Shown here piece by piece: positions 33,657 through 40,870 of a stretch of 41,466 bases of DNA. This DNA is from Virgisporangium aurantiacum (GTDB lineage Bacteria > Actinomycetota > Actinomycetes > Mycobacteriales > Micromonosporaceae), in contig NZ_BOPG01000079.1 of the NCBI RefSeq assembly GCF_016863635.1, forward strand, positions 1 to 41,466, given 5' to 3'. The notes below the pieces were generated by a model. It was not told where the DNA came from. It saw only the letters and a program-made list of their open reading frames with translations, and made no database searches. The number at the start of each line of letters is the position of its first letter. Within the stretch, counting starts at the first letter, position 1. The translations under genes and the position numbers were made by a program.

Positions 33657-34754
33657 GTGACCCGATTCCCGCCGGCTCCGATGAGCGAGCTCACCGACGT
33701 CCCCTTGCGTTTCGACCTCGGCGAGAGCACCCCGCCGCCGTTGCCGCTCGGCGCGGTACTCACCCCGGCCGTGCAGCAACGCCTCGCCGGGATCACCGCC
33801 GGATACCGCGCCTCGACCGGCGATCCGGACCTGCGCGCGGCCATCGCGGCCGAGGTCGGCGTCGACCCCGACCAGGTGCTCGTCACCGCGGGCGGCGCGA
33901 ACGCGATGTTCTACACCGCGTTCGCCGTCGGCGAGGGCGACGCGGTGCTCGCCACGCCGTGCTTCCCGCCGGCGCGTACGGTCCCGGCCGCGGTCGGGCT
34001 GCGCGTCGTCGGGGTCGGGCTTTCCTTTTCGGACGGGTACCGCCTGTCACTTTCCGCTTTCGCCGACGCCCTCACGCCCCGCACGCGGCTGGTGTCGCTG
34101 GCCTCGCCGCAGAACCCGTCCGGGATCCGGTTCACCGAGGCGGAGGTGCGCGACCTGCTCGCCGTGATCGACGAGCGCGCACCCGACGCGATGCTGATGC
34201 TCGACGAGACGTACCGCCAGACCGTGTTCGGCGACGCCAAGATCCCGGCGTCGATGGCCGGGCTGCACCCGCGCGTGGTGACGACGTCGTCGTTGTCGAA
34301 GTCGCACGGCGCGGCCGGGCTCCGGGTCGGCTGGCTGACGAGCACCGACCCCACGTTCTACGAGGCCGTGCGGCGGGTGAAGTTCAACACGGCCGTGTGC
34401 GGCTCGACGATCGACGAGCTGCTCGCCGTCGAGGTGCTGCGCCGGCAGGACGAGTTCCTCGCGTCCCGCCGGTCCTATCTCACCTCGGCGCTGGACACGC
34501 TGTCGCGGTGGGCGTCGGACCAACCGGTGGACCTGCTGCCCCCCGACGGCGGCGCGCTGGCGTCGCTGCGGTTGCGCTCCGCCGCACCGGAACGCTTCCA
34601 CGCCGCGCTGGCGGAGCGCGAGACGCGGGTCGGTCGCGGGTCGTGGTTCGGCGAGACCGACGACGTCGTCCGCGTCGGCTTCGGTCACCTGCCACCCGAC
34701 GAGTTCGCCGAAGGCCTCGCCCGGGTGGCCGACGCCCTCGCTCAGACCTCGTAG
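33657..34754 (+). CDS. Class I/II pyridoxal-phosphate aminotransferase
   Basis: A 365-residue aminotransferase fold: LRFDLGESTPPPLPLGA, VTAGGANAMFYTAFAVGEGD, SLASPQNPSGIRFTEAEVRD, MLMLDETYRQTVFG, and the pyridoxal lysine in TTSSLSKSHGAAGLRVGWLT, ending in FGETDDVVRVGFGHLP. The substrate cannot be told. The start used is GTG 33657, next to a GGGGGA run. ATG 33681 (MSELTDV) is an alternative and would leave a more normal spacing from nothing obvious, so the start is unsettled. It is transcribed away from the MocR regulator. Its stop overlaps the convergent TerD-AIM24 stop by 13 bases. Confidence 0.85.
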   Translation: MTRFPPAPMSELTDVPLRFDLGESTPPPLPLGAVLTPAVQQRLAGITAGYRASTGDPDLRAAIAAEVGVDPDQVLVTAGGANAMFYTAFAVGEGDAVLATPCFPPARTVPAAVGLRVVGVGLSFSDGYRLSLSAFADALTPRTRLVSLASPQNPSGIRFTEAEVRDLLAVIDERAPDAMLMLDETYRQTVFGDAKIPASMAGLHPRVVTTSSLSKSHGAAGLRVGWLTSTDPTFYEAVRRVKFNTAVCGSTIDELLAVEVLRRQDEFLASRRSYLTSALDTLSRWASDQPVDLLPPDGGALASLRLRSAAPERFHAALAERETRVGRGSWFGETDDVVRVGFGHLPPDEFAEGLARVADALAQTS

Positions 34755-36034
34755 GGCTGCACGACGATGAAGTGGTCGCCCATCGCCATGAACTGGAGGG
34801 CGATGCCCTCGGCCGGGCCGCCGGCGTACGCCTGCCGGGAGATGCGAAGCTGGGTGCTGGCCGACACCCGCATTCCGGCCGTCCAGGCAACCAGGGCGTT
34901 CATGTCGGCGTAGGTCGGCCCCCGCACCGGCAGCGTCACCGGCGTCCCCCGCGTCATCACCACGACGGTGCCCTGCCCCCCGACCTCCAGGTGGAACATG
35001 CCACCGCCGGGGATCGCCGGACTCTCGATCCGCCGCAACGCCGTCTGCAGGGTGGCGTCGAAGGCGAGGACGTTGTTGGCGTTGACGCAGAGCGTCTGCC
35101 CGTCGAGCCGAAGCAGGTGGAGGTTGGTGGCGTCCTCGGCGAGGAAGACGTCCCCTTGGCCCTTGCACGTCATGAGTCGCAGCTGCTGGCCGGTGACCGC
35201 CCCTTCGAACAGCGACCGCAGGCCGCCCGAGCCCTTGTACTCGAACTTCACGTTCCCCTGGTAGGCGACCATGGAGCCGCGCCGGGCGTGGCAGTCGGGC
35301 CCGAGCGTGACGCGCACGAGGTAGGAGTTCTGCTTGACCCACCGCTCGCCGGGTTTGTCTACTTCGTGGAAGCCGCTGAGGGTGGCAGCGGCACCGGCTT
35401 GCGGGCCGGGTTGCTGGCCGGCTTGCTGGCCGGCTTGCTGGCCGGGCGGTGCCGGCGCCTGTTGCGGTGCGCCGGCCGGTTGGCCCGGCGCTGGCGGGGC
35501 GGGTTCGTCGTCGACGGTGCCGCCGAAGCTGCGGATCAGGTCGGCCAGGCCCCCGGCGAATCCCTGCCCGACCGCGCCGAACCGCCAGCCGTCCTTGCGG
35601 TACAGGTCGGCGACGATGACGGCCCGCTCGGCGCCGAACTCCTCGCCGGCGAACGCGTAGCGGGCGACCTCCACACCGTCCACCACCAGCCGGAGATGTC
35701 CGGAACGGATGCCCTGGGCGGTACCCTCGGCGTCGATCGCCGCGCAGAACGCCAGCCGGCCGATCGTGGCCGGCACCTTGTCGAGCAGCACCCGGAACGA
35801 GTCGGTGTCGCCCTGCTGCGGGCCGAGCTTGCGCAGCGCGCCCTCCGGCGACTCCGGTTGGTTGAAGAACACGAAGTACCGGTCGTCGGACAACCGGCCG
35901 GACGCGTCGAGCCCGAAGCAGGAGATGTCCCAGGTCGCCCCGGGAGCGTCCACGTGGACGCCGACGTAGAGGTCGGTACCCGGCGTCAACGCCGACAGCT
36001 TGCTCTTCTGACCCTTGACGAAGCGCTGCGACAC
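34742..36034 (-). CDS. TerD domain fused to AIM24-type domain
   Basis: A 430-residue protein. Residues 1-190 are TerD-like (tellurium/stress family), with VGVHVDAPGATWDISCFGLD, SDDRYFVFFNQPESPEGALR, LPEV-type calcium-binding character in DKVPATIGRLAFCAAIDAEG, and GEEFGAERAVIVADLYRKDG plus WRF. A Pro/Gln/Ala-rich linker (about 195-235, with QQAG repeats) joins residues 240-430, an AIM24/TIGR00266 domain with GSMVAYQGNVKFEYKG, VFLAEDATNLHLLRLDGQTL and GTVVVMTRGTPVTLPV. Both domains are linked in the literature to membrane stress. The molecular role is unresolved. It starts at ATG 36034 and is preceded by a hairpin that closes the upstream gene. Confidence 0.85.
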   Translation of the reverse strand: MSQRFVKGQKSKLSALTPGTDLYVGVHVDAPGATWDISCFGLDASGRLSDDRYFVFFNQPESPEGALRKLGPQQGDTDSFRVLLDKVPATIGRLAFCAAIDAEGTAQGIRSGHLRLVVDGVEVARYAFAGEEFGAERAVIVADLYRKDGWRFGAVGQGFAGGLADLIRSFGGTVDDEPAPPAPGQPAGAPQQAPAPPGQQAGQQAGQQPGPQAGAAATLSGFHEVDKPGERWVKQNSYLVRVTLGPDCHARRGSMVAYQGNVKFEYKGSGGLRSLFEGAVTGQQLRLMTCKGQGDVFLAEDATNLHLLRLDGQTLCVNANNVLAFDATLQTALRRIESPAIPGGGMFHLEVGGQGTVVVMTRGTPVTLPVRGPTYADMNALVAWTAGMRVSASTQLRISRQAYAGGPAEGIALQFMAMGDHFIVVQPYEV

Positions 36035-36064
36035 GGTGGCCTCCCCCGCTCCCCTGACAGAGTA

Positions 36065-36099
36065 GGAGGCGCCCGCCGCTCGAGGCGGCGGACGCCTCC
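36065..36099 (-). terminator. Hairpin terminator after the MT0933-like gene
   Basis: A 15-bp stem, GGAGGCGCCCGCCGC on one side, with one G-A (G-U in RNA) imperfection, closes on a 5-base loop (36080-36084). It lies 16 bases after the stop of the minus-strand gene at 36115 and 31 bases before the start of the TerD gene. Transcripts of the two are therefore separate. Confidence 0.75.
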
Positions 36100-36114
36100 G
36101 TCAGGGGAGAACGG

Positions 36115-36297
36115 TCACTGCTGCGTGTCGCCCTCGCCGGTACGCTGCTGGGCGAAGTCGACACCCTTGTCGATATGCTCGTCATACTTGCCACCGGTGC
36201 GCTTGTCGGCTTCCTCACCGGCCCGGTCGAGGCCCTTGTCGACCTGCTCGTCGTGCTGATCGGCGAAGTCCTTGGCGCGGTTCAAGAAGTCGTTCAC
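36115..36297 (-). CDS. MT0933-like small protein (annotated antitoxin family)
   Basis: A 60-residue, highly charged helical protein (NDFLNRAKDFADQHDEQVDK, GKYDEHIDKGVDFAQQRTGE). This repeated DKG/DEQ pattern is that of the mycobacterial MT0933-like family, named antitoxin from its partner. No toxin gene is beside it here, so such a role is unproven, and a stress-related helical protein is equally possible. The start is GTG 36297 with GAGAGGAG at spacing 7. It is followed by a strong hairpin. Confidence 0.75.
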   Translation of the reverse strand: MNDFLNRAKDFADQHDEQVDKGLDRAGEEADKRTGGKYDEHIDKGVDFAQQRTGEGDTQQ

Positions 36298-36332
36298 TGG
36301 TCGGCTCCTCTCTGATCGGTGCTCCGATCCGC

Positions 36333-36843
36333 CTACCCCGTCCCGCGCCGGATAAGCCTGTGCAGGGTGACGTCGACGAGCCGCCCGCCGGTGGCGGTGG
36401 CCGTGAGGTACGTGCAGTACGGCTGGCGCCGCCGGTCGGTGGGCGAGCCGGGGTTGAGCAGCCGCAACCCGCCCGGTGCGACGGTGTCCCACGGGATGTG
36501 GGAGTGCCCGAACACCAGCACGTCGGTGTCCGGGAACCGGTCGGCGCAGCGCGTCTCGCGTCCCGTCGCCGGTCCCGTCTCGTGGACCACCGCGAACCGC
36601 ACGCCGCCGAGATCGGCGCGAGCGACCTCGGGCAGCCGCGCCCGCAGTGGCGGGCCGTCGTTTGTTGCCGTAGCAGGCCAGCACCCGCGCGGCCCGGGCT
36701 TCGAGCGCGTCGAGCAGGGTCACGTCGACCCAGTCGCCGGCGTGCACCACCACGTCGGCGGTGTCGACCGCCGCCCACACCTCGGCGGGTAGGTCACGGG
36801 CACGCTGAGGCACATGGGTATCCGCCATCACGACGAGTCGCAC
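36333..36843 (-). pseudogene. Calcineurin-like metallophosphoesterase, one frameshift
   Basis: The first part, from GTG 36843, carries the metal ligands of a YfcE/MJ0936-type phosphodiesterase: VMADTHVP, VVHAGDWVD and ACYGN. One additional A in AACAAACGA near 36665 breaks the frame. In the next frame the rest follows: PEVARADLGGVRFAVVHETG, the second metal site FGHSHIPWD, and NPGSPTDRRRQPYCTYL, ending at 36333. All catalytic residues remain, in two frames. A single-base assembly error in the A-run would explain it. Otherwise the gene is recently inactivated. The genuine protein would be about 170 residues, normal for the family. Confidence 0.8.
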
Positions 36844-36954
36844 ACGCCCAGTGTCACCGGTGTGGAAGCCGGATCTGGGAGACAAAGGTTCGCTGAGCCC
36901 GAACTTTCTCTCCCGAAATGCGCGCCGAGGTCGGAAGTTGGGGGGACGAGATTG

Positions 36955-36973
36955 TGAGGGTAGCCTAACTTTG
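36955..36973 (+). promoter_or_regulatory. IdeR/DtxR-type iron box
   Basis: The 19 bases TGAGGGTAGCCTAACTTTG match the iron-box consensus TWAGGTWAGSCTWACCTWA at 15 positions, including the whole central TAGCCTAAC. It lies about 90 bp upstream of the siderophore-interacting protein, where an iron-loaded repressor would block transcription. Confidence 0.65.
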
Positions 36974-37061
36974 AGACTGGAATGCCCGGGGGCTGTCATG
37001 ATCGGACCGGGTGTGGGTAGGACAGAACAGGCAAGCCATCGTCGAACGAAGAGGTCAACGT

Positions 37062-37901
37062 ATGACTGAGGCTCCAGTGCGCCGCCGGCCGCGGGCGATC
37101 ACCGGCCACGTGCGGACCGTCGAGCAGGTGACGCCGCACATGGTCCGGATCGTGTTCGGGGGCCCGGAGCTCGACGGGCTGGCCGCCGGAGCGTTCAGCG
37201 ACGAGTACGTCAAGCTGCTCTTCGCCCCGTCGGGCGTCACGTACCCCGAGCCGTTCGACCTCGGCGTGATCCGCGAGACGTTGCCGCGCGAGTCGTGGCC
37301 GACCACGCGGACCTACACGGTGCGGCGGTGGGATCCGGCCAACGCCGAACTGACCATCGACCTCGTGACCCACGGCGACGAGGGCCTGGCCGGGCCGTGG
37401 GCGATGCGGGCGCGGCCGGGTGATCCGGTGCGGTTCTCCGGGCCCGGCGGAGCCTACCTGCCCGACCCCACCGCCGACTGGCACCTGCTGGCGGGCGACG
37501 AGAGCGCGCTGCCGGCGATCGCGGCGTCGTTGGAGCGGCTCGCGCCGGGGGCGAAGGCGTACGCGTTCGTCGAGGTCAGTGACCCGGCGGAGGAGCAGAA
37601 GGTCGACTCGCCCGGCGACGTCGAGCTGCGGTGGCTGCACCGGGGCGACCGGAAGCCCGGTGAGTTGCTGGTGCCGGCCGTCACGGAGTTCGAGTTCCCG
37701 GCCGGCCGGGTGCACGTGTTCGTGCACGGCGAGGCGACGTTCGTGAAGGACCTGCGGCGCCTGCTGTTCATCGACCGCGGGGTGCCGCGCGCCGGCCAGT
37801 CGATCTCCGGTTACTGGCGGCTCGGCCACGACGAGGACCGCTGGCAGTCGACCAAGCGGGAGTGGAACCAGAGCGTCGAGCGCGAGCAGGACGCGTCCTA
37901 G
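37062..37901 (+). CDS. Siderophore-interacting protein (ferric-siderophore reductase)
   Basis: A 279-residue SIP-family flavoprotein. The FAD-binding domain includes ITGHVRTVEQVTPHMVRIVF and the flavin motif RTYTVRRWDPANAELTIDLV. The second domain has HLLAGDESALPAIAASLERL, HVFVHGEATFVKDLRRLLF and the carboxyl-terminal ISGYWRLGHDEDRW motif of NADPH-linked members. It releases iron from imported siderophores inside the cell. ATG 37062 is used, with AGAGG upstream; an in-frame GTG 51 bases earlier is less likely. An iron box upstream implies derepression in low iron. No siderophore transporter or synthase is in the window. Its stop shares the palindrome CTAG with the convergent regulator gene. 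Confidence 0.9.
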   Translation: MTEAPVRRRPRAITGHVRTVEQVTPHMVRIVFGGPELDGLAAGAFSDEYVKLLFAPSGVTYPEPFDLGVIRETLPRESWPTTRTYTVRRWDPANAELTIDLVTHGDEGLAGPWAMRARPGDPVRFSGPGGAYLPDPTADWHLLAGDESALPAIAASLERLAPGAKAYAFVEVSDPAEEQKVDSPGDVELRWLHRGDRKPGELLVPAVTEFEFPAGRVHVFVHGEATFVKDLRRLLFIDRGVPRAGQSISGYWRLGHDEDRWQSTKREWNQSVEREQDAS

Positions 37902-38893
37902 CCCCGCAGGGTGTGTGACGGCGACACGCCGTACCGGGTGCGGTAGGCGGCCGCGAACCGGCCGAGGTGCACGAAACCGGAGTCGTGGGCGATCTGGGCG
38001 ACGGTCACCGCGTCCGAGCCGGCCGCGCCGAGCGCCCGGTGCGCCTGGGCCAGCCGCAGGTTGCGCAGGTACGTCATCGGCGGCATGCCGACGTGCCGGC
38101 GGAAGGCCTCCTGCAGCGCGCGGGCGCTGACACCGGCGGTGGCGGCCAGCGCCGCCATCGTGAACGGTGACGCCGGAGCGTCGTGCATCGCGTCGAGGAC
38201 CCGCTTGACCGTGCGGGGCGTCCACCCGCGCATGCCGTACCCGGCGGTCTCCCGGTACCGGGGGGAGGCCAGCGCCAGCAGCCCGGCGATGATGCTCTGC
38301 TGCAGGTGCTCGGCCGGTCCGGCGCTCTGCAGCAGACCGTCGGGCTCGCTCGCCTCGGCGACGAGCAGCCGGACCAGGCGGCCCCAGCTGAGCCCGGCGC
38401 CCGACGTCGTGTCGAACTCGCTGTCGAGCGTCACGGGCGTGTGCACCGGCGCGTCGAGCAGGCTCTCCAGCTGCGACTCCAACGCCGTCCGCTCGATCTT
38501 GACCGCCAGCAGCCGGCAGTCGGCGGCCCAGCGGTCCAGGGTCGTGTCGCCCACGGGCTGGAACACCCCGGCCCGGGCAGGGGTGGCGACCGCCGGCCGC
38601 CGGGCCTGCTGCCAGGCGAGCTCCCCGGTGAGCGGCACGTCGACGTGGTACGACCCCAGCTCGCCGAACCGCATGACGACGTCGACGCCGAACCGCAGGT
38701 CGCCGATCGTGACGGGCCCCGACCTGACCACGTCGAAGTGCGCCGCCAGCGCGTCGGCGGGACCCACGACGTCGAGGAACGTCGAGTAGAAGTGCGTGGC
38801 GATGGCGCCCCGCGCCTCGTCGACGTCGGAGGTGGTGATCCGGAAGACGCCGTGGCGGTCGAGGGCCTCCATCGCACAGAGGCTACTCGCCAT
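37898..38893 (-). CDS. AraC-family regulator
   Basis: A 331-residue protein. The amino-terminal 190 residues form a cupin-like AraC_binding_2 domain (GELGSYHVDVPLTGELAWQQ). The carboxyl-terminal 100 residues carry two helix-turn-helix units, the first with FTMAALAATAGVSARALQEA and the second VTVAQIAHDSGFVHLGRFAA with the signature YRTRYGVSPSHTLRG. The start is ATG 38893 (AAGGA directly before it) or ATG 38872. It is divergent from the flavin-binding protein at 39032, a possible target, though no operator repeat was found. The convergent siderophore gene ends within its stop. Confidence 0.85.
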   Translation of the reverse strand: MASSLCAMEALDRHGVFRITTSDVDEARGAIATHFYSTFLDVVGPADALAAHFDVVRSGPVTIGDLRFGVDVVMRFGELGSYHVDVPLTGELAWQQARRPAVATPARAGVFQPVGDTTLDRWAADCRLLAVKIERTALESQLESLLDAPVHTPVTLDSEFDTTSGAGLSWGRLVRLLVAEASEPDGLLQSAGPAEHLQQSIIAGLLALASPRYRETAGYGMRGWTPRTVKRVLDAMHDAPASPFTMAALAATAGVSARALQEAFRRHVGMPPMTYLRNLRLAQAHRALGAAGSDAVTVAQIAHDSGFVHLGRFAAAYRTRYGVSPSHTLRG

Positions 38894-39031
38894 TCCTTAC
38901 GGAGCGGGAGCGGGTCGTCACTCGGAAGTGATCGTCGCTCACCTCTATCGACGACCCGCGTCGCGACGATAGGCTCGCGTTTCGGTGAGAGTCCGTTGAC
39001 GTTCGGTCAGGAAAGCAGGTGGGAGCGCCGC

Positions 39032-39532
39032 ATGGTGGACGCACGGGCGTTGCTGGAGGACGAGGTACGGGCCGGCAAGGCTCTGCAACTGGCCACGCTC
39101 GGCCCCGACGGCGCACCCGTCGTGTGCAACCTCTGGTTCGCGTCGAGCTTCGAGCCCGACCGGTTGTACTTCATCTCCCGGCCCGGCCGGGCGCACTGCG
39201 AGAACCTGCGCCGCGATCCGCGGGTCGCCGGCGCGGTGCTCGCGATCGATCTCGACGACCCGGGCAGCACGGCCGCGCGCGGCGTGCAGTTCATCGGGCG
39301 CGCCGTGGAGCTTCCCACCACGGGCATCGACGCGGAGATCGAGGTCTACGCGGGCCGCTGGCCGGCCACCGCGAACGCGATCGATCCGGGACGCATGGAG
39401 CGCGGCGAGGCGCACCACCGCGTCTACCGGATCGAGGTCACCGACTGGGTCCTCTACGACGAGGAGAACTTCGGCAAGGACCCCCGGCAGCCGGTGCCGG
39501 TGTACGGCAACGGTGCCGGGGGCCCTGGCTGA
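39032..39532 (+). CDS. Pyridoxamine-phosphate-oxidase-fold protein (FMN or F420 binding)
   Basis: The 166-residue protein has the split-barrel pattern LQLATLGPDGAPVVCNLWFA, LYFISRPGRAHCENLRRDPR, VAGAVLAIDLDD and GVQFIGRAVELPTTG. Such proteins bind FMN, heme or F420 and act as small oxidoreductases. The acidic tail YDEENFGKDPRQPVPV is common in the YhbP-like subgroup. The start is ATG 39032 with GGGAG at spacing 7. It is divergent from the AraC regulator across 138 bp. The specific cofactor and substrate are unknown. Confidence 0.8.
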   Translation: MVDARALLEDEVRAGKALQLATLGPDGAPVVCNLWFASSFEPDRLYFISRPGRAHCENLRRDPRVAGAVLAIDLDDPGSTAARGVQFIGRAVELPTTGIDAEIEVYAGRWPATANAIDPGRMERGEAHHRVYRIEVTDWVLYDEENFGKDPRQPVPVYGNGAGGPG

Positions 39533-39536
39533 GGAG

Positions 39537-40835
39537 CTACCTGCCGTAGCGGCTCTTGAGGTGCCGCCACCAGTCCCGGAACATCCACGCGTCGAAATCG
39601 GTGATCTGCGCCGCGCTGCCGGCCTTCATGAGGAAGCAGCACTGCCCGGTGGGCGTCCAGTCGTAGAAATCGTCCAGCCCGAACGTATGGCCGACCTCGT
39701 GAAGGTAGATGTGCATGTTCGCGGCGTTGAGGTTGCCCGTGAAGTACTCGCTACCCACGCGCTGGCCCCAGTCGCCGCCGGCGCCGCCGCCGAAGCCCGA
39801 CGTGAGCCACAACGACATGTCGTAGTGGTGCGACGGTCCGCCGGGGCAGTTCGGGTACTGGCCGCTCTGGTTGAAGAACCGGCCGCAGGGCTCGGCGCAC
39901 TGCGGTGCGTTCTCCCGGATGTTGTTGACGTAGACGTCGACCGAGTTGTCCGTCCACTGTAGAGTGTTGCGGTCGCGCACGGCCCAGCCGACGACCTTGA
40001 CCGGAACATCGGTGTACGGCCAGTTGTTGTGGCCGACCATGAGGTCCATCCACTTCTTGAACTGCCGCTGCAGGGCGGCGTGGATGTTGTCGCGGAGCGC
40101 GGCGCTCACCGGCGCGCTGGAGTCCCAGCGCACGCAGTAGTTGATGTAGCCGCCGTTGGCGAAGACCTGGTCCCAGCCGTAGTTCCGGAACCCGTACAGG
40201 TTCCCGTAGGTCGACTCCTGGTGGGCCCAGACCTCGTTCAGCGGCTGCACCAGGTTCGACGGCGGGTTCCATCCGCTGGGGGTACCGGGATTGCCGCCGC
40301 CGATCGCCGACGAGTACGAGCGCAGTTCGAGCAGGCCCACCGAGGCGGCGCCGCTCTGCAGCACGATCCGCAGCCGGGTCGTGCTCACCTGCGTGAAGTT
40401 CACCGCGTTGTACTGGTTGACGACCGTCGGGTACCCGGTGACGCCGGCCACGTCCACATAGGACGATCCATTCCAGTACTGCAGCCGCCACGACGCCGGC
40501 AACCGCACGCCGCCGTTGTCGTCGAAGAAGTACACGTCGGCCGAGCGCAGGTTCTGCGCGGACGACCACGTGAGCAGCACCCACTGTTCACCGGTGTTCG
40601 GCCAGGTGCCCCAGCGCCGGTTGACCGTGTCGTTCGACGACGGCGGGTCGATGCCGTCGTTCACGGCGGCGACGGCCTCCCACGCGGACGTGTAGGAGGC
40701 GGTCGCGGTGGCGGACCGCGACAGGTTGTCGCTCTGGCCGGGCGCGGCCTTCGCCGGCATCGCCGTGACGATCGGCACGCCGAGCAGGAGCACCTGCAAC
40801 CCGACCAGGGCGGTGAGTCTTCGGGCCAGTCTCAT
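39537..40835 (-). CDS. Secreted metzincin-like protease with discoidin-type module
   Basis: A 432-residue exported protein. The signal peptide MRLARRLTALVGLQVLLLGV runs to a likely cleavage after AKA. Residues about 38-165 form an F5/8C-like module (SATATASYTSAWEAVAAVND, VLLTWSSAQNLRSADVYFFD, TTRLRIVLQSGAASVGLLEL). Residues 190-432 form a catalytic domain with the zinc motif HEVGHTFGLDD (from His379) and a Met-turn FLMKAG 13 residues beyond the last Asp. A pair of Cys in CAEPCG and a DWGQ loop hint at disulphides. The carboxyl end WMFRDWWRHLKSRYGR is basic. It has AAAGGA upstream of ATG 40835. The module suggests binding to a surface polysaccharide or glycoprotein. Protease activity is inference from the motif. 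Confidence 0.8.
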   Translation of the reverse strand: MRLARRLTALVGLQVLLLGVPIVTAMPAKAAPGQSDNLSRSATATASYTSAWEAVAAVNDGIDPPSSNDTVNRRWGTWPNTGEQWVLLTWSSAQNLRSADVYFFDDNGGVRLPASWRLQYWNGSSYVDVAGVTGYPTVVNQYNAVNFTQVSTTRLRIVLQSGAASVGLLELRSYSSAIGGGNPGTPSGWNPPSNLVQPLNEVWAHQESTYGNLYGFRNYGWDQVFANGGYINYCVRWDSSAPVSAALRDNIHAALQRQFKKWMDLMVGHNNWPYTDVPVKVVGWAVRDRNTLQWTDNSVDVYVNNIRENAPQCAEPCGRFFNQSGQYPNCPGGPSHHYDMSLWLTSGFGGGAGGDWGQRVGSEYFTGNLNAANMHIYLHEVGHTFGLDDFYDWTPTGQCCFLMKAGSAAQITDFDAWMFRDWWRHLKSRYGR

Positions 40836-40870
40836 GCGTTTCCTTTCTGGGGGTGGTGGCGGGGAGGCGT

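Noticed and set aside
37898..37901. Shared CTAG between convergent stops as a regulatory site
   Set aside because: CTAG is simply TAG read on both strands. The arrangement is economical but needs no other explanation.
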